Assembly: GCA_964023205.1 (NCBI GenBank)
Contig: OZ026834.1
Location: 29,178,756 to 29,242,755 of the forward strand
Direction: 5' to 3'
Length of the DNA: 64,000 nt
Source of the DNA: Lutraria lutraria
Lineage: Eukaryota > Mollusca > Bivalvia > Venerida > Mactridae
This document shows, one piece after another, positions 1 through 64,000 of this stretch. Positions within the stretch are counted from its first letter, which is position 1. Every line of letters begins with the position of its first letter. The position numbers were made by a program, and so were the translations under genes. Under the pieces are notes generated by a model, which was not told where the DNA came from, did not search any database, and saw only the letters and a list, made by a program, of their open reading frames with translations.

Positions 1-1263
1 CACAAAATGATTCAATTTCAAATTAAATGAATAAGATATTGTAAGAATGATTACAATTTGGCTTGCTATAAGTTTAGAAAACTTAATACAATGAAGCATA
101 GAATACAGGAATCAAAATATAATTATGTTACTGAAAATGTAAGACAAATCATAAAATGCAAGCCAATATAAAGTGCCATGTAAATTACACTTGAGATAAA
201 GGGCATTATATATACTCATCCTAATGATATGGATGAATTAGAAGCATTTCAGTCAGTAGTAATCGTCCTGGATAAAACAGATTCTAGGAAGAACCAAAAT
301 AACTGAATTAATTCTCGTGTTTTACAATACTCGCAGCTGATCTATACGAAGATATTAAGTATTCAAGGTCAAGGATGGATTGAGCACAATAAAACGCTGA
401 AGACTGGACAATTTTCCAAGTCCCGTTTTTTTTATTGTCTACCAAAAGCTCTGTGAAAGACTTTTGGCTCAGTCTGGAAGGGGGTCTGGTTTTGAGGGGC
501 TTACTGTGTATTAACAGTCCACCTGGTAATCAACCGAGCGGGTTTGGTGATTTTCGTCAGTGCTTTAAGGTGGATGTTAAGAAATTTGGCTCAGGGTATA
601 TTAAAATTCTGTATTTCTATGGAAGAAAAATGTTTCAGAAAACTTGGGAACGTTCCTCCATAGAAAAAAACACACAAAAAGCAGAAAAATAAATATCTAT
701 GAAAAATAGCAAATAAACCATTGTAATTTCAAGCAAATCATTGTATACAATGTAATGAATTCAACATGCAACTGATGATTAGCTTTCAAACAAGAATTTT
801 GTAACGAAAAAACAAACCCACAGGAGTATATCATAAAAAAATCAACACGAAAATAATGTCTTACTTCTTTCTGCACAGATGAACAAAAAATATTGTACAT
901 ATTTGTTATTTTGTAGTTCAGTATAAAGGTTGATTTGATTATGTGTAAGTAGTAAATCTCTCTCTCTCTCTCTTGTTAAGTATAAATGCAAAATTTAGTC
1001 GACGACAGTAAAGTAAAGAAAATATCACAGTTTACAATTAACAAAGATTTTTTTTTCAGATTTTTTTTTCAAGTTTTATACTCATATCTTAATGAAGACT
1101 CATTATACAAAGTCATAATGATTTTTTCTTAATATCTTGTCAATAAATAAAAATAATTTATTTAGATCACTTTTTCCATCTTTTGTACACTGAACAGGTT
1201 AAAAATCTATGTCATACAGTCATAATGATTTTTTTTTTAATACATTGTCAATAAATAAAAAAC
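1..1263. other. Intron downstream of e48, no feature recognised
   Basis: AT-rich intronic DNA. I see only a short CT microsatellite at 957-973 and a loose duplication: a poly-T stretch plus CAATAAATAAAAA-type sequence near 1120-1150 and again near 1228-1262. No RyR exon or other coding stretch was identified. Confidence 0.5.
957..973. repeat. (CT)n microsatellite
   Basis: About 8 CT dinucleotides in an intron. Confidence 0.8.
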
Positions 1264-3022
1264 AAGAGGGCCATGATGGCCCTATAAATGCTCACCAGGA
1301 GAAAAGGTCATTTGGAGATTAACATTGTTGAAGTTTTCTATACGAGTCTAAGTAAGATCAAGTGACCCATCTGGGCCGTTTTTTATCCCATGGCCATTAG
1401 TTGAACAGATTTAAAAGAGGTCCATTAGACAAAGCTAGATACCAAATATCTTAGCTCTAGGCCTTGTGGTTTCGGAGAAGAAGATTTTTTAAAATTTTCC
1501 TATATAAAATAGAATAAACCCCAGGGCAGGGCTAATTTTGACCCCGGGGCCATAATTTGAACAAACTTGGTAGAGGTCCACTACACAATGCCACATACAA
1601 AATATCTAAGCTCTAGGCCTTGCGGTTTCGGAGAAGAAGATTTTTTAAATTTTCCTATATAAGTCTATATAAATCAAGTGACCCCCGGGGCGGGGCCAAT
1701 TTTGACCCTAGGGCAATAATTTGGACAAACTTGGTAGAGGTCCACTAGACTATGCTACACACCAAATATCAAAGCTCTAGGCCTTGTGGTTTCGGAGAAG
1801 AAGATTTTTTAAATTTTCCTATGTAAGTCTATATAAATCAAGTGACCCCCGGGGCGGGGCCAATTTTGACCCTAGGGCAATAATTTGAACAAACTTGGTA
1901 GAGGTCCACTAGACAATGCTACATACCAAATATCTTAGCTCTAGGCCTTGTGGTTTCGGAGAAGAAGATTTTTTAAATTTTCCTATATAAAATAGAATAA
2001 ACCCCAGGGGACGGCTAATTTTGACCCCGGGGCCATAATTTCAACTAACTTGGTAGAGGTCCACTAAACAATGCCACATACAAAATATCTAAGCTCTAGG
2101 CCTTGCGGTTTCGGAGAAGAAGATTTTTTAAATTTTCCTATATAAGTCTATATAAATCAAGTGACCCCCGCGGCGAGGCGTATTTTGACCCTAGGGCAAT
2201 AATTTTAACAAACTTGGTAGAGGTCCACTAGACTATGCTACACACCAAATATCAAAGCTCTAGGCCTTGTGGTTTCGGAGAAGATTTTTTAAATTTTCCT
2301 ATATAAAATAGAATAAACCCCAGGGCAGGGCCAATTTTGACCCGGGGGCCATAATTTGAACAAACTGTGTAGAGGTCCACTACACAATGCCACATACAAA
2401 ATATCTAAGCTCTAACCCTTGCGGTTTCCGAGAAGAAGATTTTTTTAATTTTCCTATATAAGTCTATATAAATCAAGTGACCCCCAGGGCGGGGCCAATT
2501 TTGACCCTAGGGCAATAATTTGAACAAACTTGGTAGAGGTCCACTAGACAATGCTACACACCAAATATCAAAGCTCTAGGCATTGTAGTTTTTGACAAGA
2601 AGATTTTTTAAATTTCCTATATAAGTCTATGTAAAATCAAGTTACCCCCGGGGCGGAGCCAATTTTGACCCTAGGGGAATAATTTGAACAAACTTTGTAG
2701 AGTTCCATGAGACAATGCTACATACCAAATATCTCAGCTCTAGGCCCTGTGGTTTCAGACAAGAAGATTTTTTAAGTTTTTTCTATTTGTTGTCATAGCA
2801 ACCAGAATTTTTAATGAAATTTAATTTTTTGAACAACTTTGAAAGGGGACCACCCAAGGATCATTCCAACCAAGTTTGGTTGCAATCGGCATAGCGGTGT
2901 AGGAGGAGATGTTGTTTTAAGTAAACATGGACGCCACGTATTCGTAACGACGCACGACGCACGATGGACGCAGGGCGATCACAAAAGCTCACCCTGAGCA
3001 CATTCGTGCTCTGGTGAGCTAA
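1264..3022 (+). mobile_element. Helentron/pearl-like non-autonomous element with nine tandem ~160-bp units
   Basis: The left end carries a perfect palindrome, AGGGCCATGATGGCCCT at 1267-1283. The core is about nine units marked by GGTAGAGGTCCACTA near 1571, 1735, 1899, 2054, 2218, 2370, 2534 and 2698, plus a divergent first unit near 1416. The spacing alternates between about 155 and 164 bp. The right end has a hairpin at 2986-3020 (AGCTCACCCTGAGCAC against GTGCTCTGGTGAGCT) followed by CTAA. A satellite-like core, a terminal hairpin and a CTRR end are the architecture described for bivalve pearl/Helentron-associated elements. No transposase ORF is present. The class is inferred. Confidence 0.75.
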
Positions 3023-3504
3023 TAATAATCATTACTCTGTACCTTTTTACACAGAATGAGCTAGAATCTACGCGACATTTAAGCTTTGGGGGATAGAAGC
3101 AGATGAAACAAGACAAGCCAATCTAAATGAGAAACAAAGGGGACACACCCAGAAACTGTCCCCTTTTTTAAGTGAATGTATGTGTAGAGTCTTGATTTAT
3201 TACATCAACCAAGCAAGGGGTTTACAAAAGCATGAGTTTCACATTAACGGGTCAGCTAGAAATTAGAGAAGAGAGCAAATTTAGTTTATCATTCAACTAG
3301 TAGCGTTTACTAAACCGGGTAGAACACAGCAATATTCTAGTCAAACATACAACCTATCCCATTATGAAGGATATAACAGCAGAAAAAAATCCTCTTTCCA
3401 ATGGATTGTTTTAGATATTATCAAGAGAAGTTGGTAATTAATAGAGCAATCTAGGCGTAGGTTGTATGCTTAACTTGAACAGAATTCACTAACAATTCTT
3501 TTAC

Positions 3505-61068
<57,564 letters not shown>

Positions 61069-61242
61069 CTGCAAAATATAATGAAAGGAAATAATCATCA
61101 ATATTTAAATACCAACTAATCAAGAATAATATTAATATCTATATAATAAACAGAATACCAGACAAGGCATATAATAATAATAAGATAAAAACGTTCACTG
61201 AAATACATAGACAAGGATTATAATTATGCAATATACATTGTA

Positions 61243-61480
61243 CAGTGCAACCTCTTCAAAGCAACACCCTTTCAGGGTTCTCAATAACAGCAGGCTGCAG
61301 GCCAATTTAGCCACTTAGAAATGTGTTTGGGCCGGTTAGGAATCTCAAAAGTTTAAAAAATATTCCTAGAAAATGCCCTGACCCCACCCCCCAACAGGCC
61401 TGTTAGTCTAGCTTTTGGGACTGTTGGCCAAAAACTTTTTGAGATATTAACGAGGACAAGCTCTTTCAAGTACAGTATGT
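61243..61480. mobile_element. MITE family B fragment interrupted by MITE family E copy 2
   Basis: CAGTGCAACCTCTTCAAAGC at left, then at 61273 CAGGGTTCTCAATAACAGCA begins a family-E copy (reverse of 37948) ending near 61453; CTCTTTCAAGTACAG follows. Confidence 0.65.
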
Positions 61481-61970
61481 AGCATTACATACATACATTA
61501 GTGTAATCATAAACACAACAACAGATCAATTAAAATCTTTAAAAGAACATTTCAACAAACAAAACTGAATCTGTACCAAGTACATACATTAATCAAGTAA
61601 AGTTCAATACTGAATCGAAATACATCAGTTTTGCAAATCATGTGACCTTAAACAAAGGAGCACACGGTACATTGTTGTAAATACTAGATAGTGATTGCTT
61701 TTAAAATCATGCAAGCAAACTGTTACAAACCAAACAATAAGATGAAATGAACCAAATTGTATGCCAGACCGACAGCTGGCCAAAATATCAAATATACAAA
61801 TAATGTTAACAGCAACCTATTCTGCTAATGATGTCATGTTTCAGTTCTTTTGTATTCAGAATCAAGTATACAACAGCTTCTGATAAGCATACTGAATGAA
61901 GTGAAAGAACGTGGGGGTATATCAGCATCTGATAATTGTGCTCTTCATCATTTTTAGAAGTTTGTTTGTT
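61481..61970. other. Upstream intron, no feature recognised
   Basis: AT-rich. No initiator exon with an SFLRT-like peptide was found here or elsewhere right of e1. Confidence 0.4.
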
Positions 61971-61980
61971 GGCTGGTTTT

Positions 61981-62034
61981 GGGTTGGTTGGTTGGTTGGT
62001 TGGTCGGTCGGTCGGTCGGTCGGTCGGTTGGTTG
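61981..62034. repeat. (GGTT)n/(GGTC)n microsatellite
   Basis: GGTTGGTTGGTTGGTTGGTC then six GGTC units and GGTT again, about 54 bp. Confidence 0.9.
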
Positions 62035-62094
62035 TGGCTGGCTGGCTTGGAGGGTGGGGGTTGGTTACTTGGTCAGTGGCCAGCTGTCTGCCCA

Positions 62095-62360
62095 GCCTTG
62101 ACCTTTGACATACTGACCTCAAAATTAAAAGTGGTCATCTATGTGTATCATGACTAAACTCCAAACCAAGTCTAGGAACTTAGATCCAATCATTCTCTAG
62201 TTAATGGTTGGACAAGGTTTTTGTGTTGGAGATCACTGACTGTGACCTTGACTTTCGACATTCTGACCCCAAATAACTAGGGGTCGTCTACTGTGACCTC
62301 CTGACTAAGTCTGGGTACCTTAGGCCATATCGTTCTCTATAGTTATTGGTCCAACAATCA
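62095..62360. mobile_element. Repeat family T, two units
   Basis: CCTTGACCTTTGACATACTG (62097) and CCTTGACTTTCGACATTCTG (about 62246) begin two units about 150 bp apart, each with CATTCTCTAGTTAATGGTTG-type wording. Confidence 0.65.
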
Positions 62361-64000
62361 TGTTTCACAAATAATCTATCATCTCACGTGGTGTATAAAT
62401 CAGGGGATGAAGATAGGGTTTTAATTTTACTTAATATCCTAATAAGCATACACTTACTAATACCATTATGTTAATTTATACAATAAATATGTTTTTAATA
62501 CACAAGTTTGTCCTATCATTACAAAAAATCTCTTTTAACAAATAAACCTCATTCATTTTATAATTATATTCATTAGTGTCAGTTAAAAAATTGTCATAAA
62601 ATTCATCAACAGTCTCTCCTAGCATGTTCTTGTACATGTTGTGTATGCAAACCTGTTTTACCAGAGGAACAGGACAGGCTGAAAAGTGAGTCTAAGCAAT
62701 AAAATCTAGATACGCTTAATTTCTATGTTAATTTTTTGTATGATAATAGTAAAACATCCTAATTTCTTTTATCATTATTCGTATGTACGTTATTGTTATC
62801 TTTGTGAATATCATCATAGTCATTGTCACTGTCACCAGCATGATTAACATCATCAAAATAATTAATATCAACAACAGCATCATCATCAAATTCATCAACA
62901 TTATTCAGTATCATCATTATTGACAACATCAATGTCATCATTATAATCATTGACAACATCATTATTTTCAACAGCAACAACAATGTCAACATCATTGTCT
63001 ACATCATCATGTTTATTGTCATCTTTGTTCTTTTCACTTTTAGACCAATAATCACGGCTATCATTTGACCCTTAACTGGTAGTTTGACTCTTGAAATTAG
63101 CAAGCTATAGCTGATGAGATTCAACTTGTACTGAAGGGTGAAATTTAGTACATCCTTAACATTAGCTCAGAATTTTGTTGACTTGTCAAATTATTATCGA
63201 TTAAGGGTCGTTTTTTGCCTGGTCTGGTTTCAACACCCTTATTTTGTTTCATAATAATGATAATATTATCTTGATACAAACAAGAAAATGTGAAACATCA
63301 GAATTCTCTGTCATGTTTTATATCAATAAACAGGTTACTGACGGCTGCCAATACATCATGCATCACGATATGCATGAAAAACAAGAGAATGCCTGGGAAA
63401 ACTCACCATGGAAATGTATAAGAATTTATCTAATGAGTAATGTAAGATTATTTCAGAAATTTAGAAATATAGTCTTGTTTGACATATCCAAGAATTTTGG
63501 AGAACGGTTCATTCTTTCATTATAAAATATAAATCATAAATGAAAACCAGGTATTCTCATGTGGGCTTTAGATTCTGTCTATTTCCTGCCAATACATCAA
63601 TGAGTTTTTACTAATCAAACTTCAGATATTTCACTCGTGTCTTGTGATTGTCCTAAAGCAATATATTTTATCTTCATCTATTTTTTAAAGCATTTGAAAC
63701 GCTTATAAGCTTTTCAGCTCCTTGTAATTGGTCAATTTTTTAAATTCAGCTCAGAAACAATCAATCAGATTCTCTGAAATTATTTCCCTTTTACGAATCA
63801 AATCCATGCTGAAAACAAAGTAATGAGTTTACCAAGGCTGTAAGTGTAATGTCAAGGCAAATATTTCACACCAACAAAATCATACAATATAATTTAAATA
63901 TGAATAACTACATTCTTTGGCACATAAATTTTGCTAAGATTTCTACATTGAAATAATCCAATGTGGAAGGATGGGAAAGTAATCCTTTGTTGCCTGAGTA
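62361..64000. other. Upstream intron or flank, AT-rich
   Basis: Only a CATCATCA-type degenerate trinucleotide tract is seen (62800-63010). No exon, promoter or other gene could be supported. Confidence 0.4.
62800..63015. repeat. Degenerate (ATC)n/(ATCATT)n tract
   Basis: Interrupted CATCATCAAATTCATCAACA-type sequence producing an acidic open frame on the minus strand by composition only. Confidence 0.7.

Noticed and set aside
1..3504. Next RyR exon after e48
   Set aside because: No peptide resembling the following RIH2 region was found; it is probably beyond the left edge.
62759..62995. Asp/Asn-rich 78-residue frame on the minus strand
   Set aside because: Product of a degenerate ATC repeat.
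61069..64000. Initiator exon of RyR
   Set aside because: Looked for a short exon ending in phase 0 with an SFLRT-like peptide on the minus strand; none was convincing.

Overview
The window is animal nuclear DNA, most likely from a bivalve mollusc. It is AT-rich and intron-rich, and its transposable-element debris looks bivalve: Helentron/pearl-like elements with internal repeats of about 160 bp and a GGTGAGCTAA-type end, tRNA-derived SINEs with the CTCGGTGG head, and many short TIR elements. One gene fills the window: a ryanodine receptor (RyR), the intracellular calcium-release channel of the ER/SR, on the minus strand. I could chain 48 coding exons from 61068 (5') down to 3505 (3'). All splice sites are GT/AG, all phases are compatible, and no stop codon is read, giving 6931 nt or about 2310 codons. 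That is a little under half of a typical RyR of about 5000 residues. The extreme N-terminal exon (initiator Met and the short SFLRT-type segment) and everything 3' of the early second solenoid, including the pore, lie outside the window. Residue numbers below count from the first codon of e1.

From right to left the exons encode the inositol-1,4,5-trisphosphate/RyR N-terminal beta-trefoil (e1-e7), the MIR trefoil (e7-e11), the first RIH solenoid (e12-e16), SPRY1 (e17-e19), two RyR repeats (e19-e24), SPRY2 (e26-e29), a linker (e30-e31), a long Ser/Lys/Arg-rich low-complexity insert where vertebrate RyRs have divergent region 2 (e32-e35), SPRY3 (e35-e37), and the start of the junctional solenoid (e38-e48). 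Three small exons, e3 (57 bp), e25 (45 bp) and e34 (24 bp), together with e33 (246 bp), have the same phase at both ends, so each can be skipped without a frameshift.

Everything else is intron. It holds several TIR (MITE-like) families, four copies of a tRNA-derived SINE, other SINEs, three elements of Helentron/pearl type, nested insertions, and a surprising set of minisatellites: four unrelated arrays share a unit of exactly 26 bp, one of them grown out of the box-A region of a SINE. No second protein-coding gene, rRNA, CRISPR array or bacterial-type operon was found. Family boundaries and names were judged by eye and have not been searched against a database.
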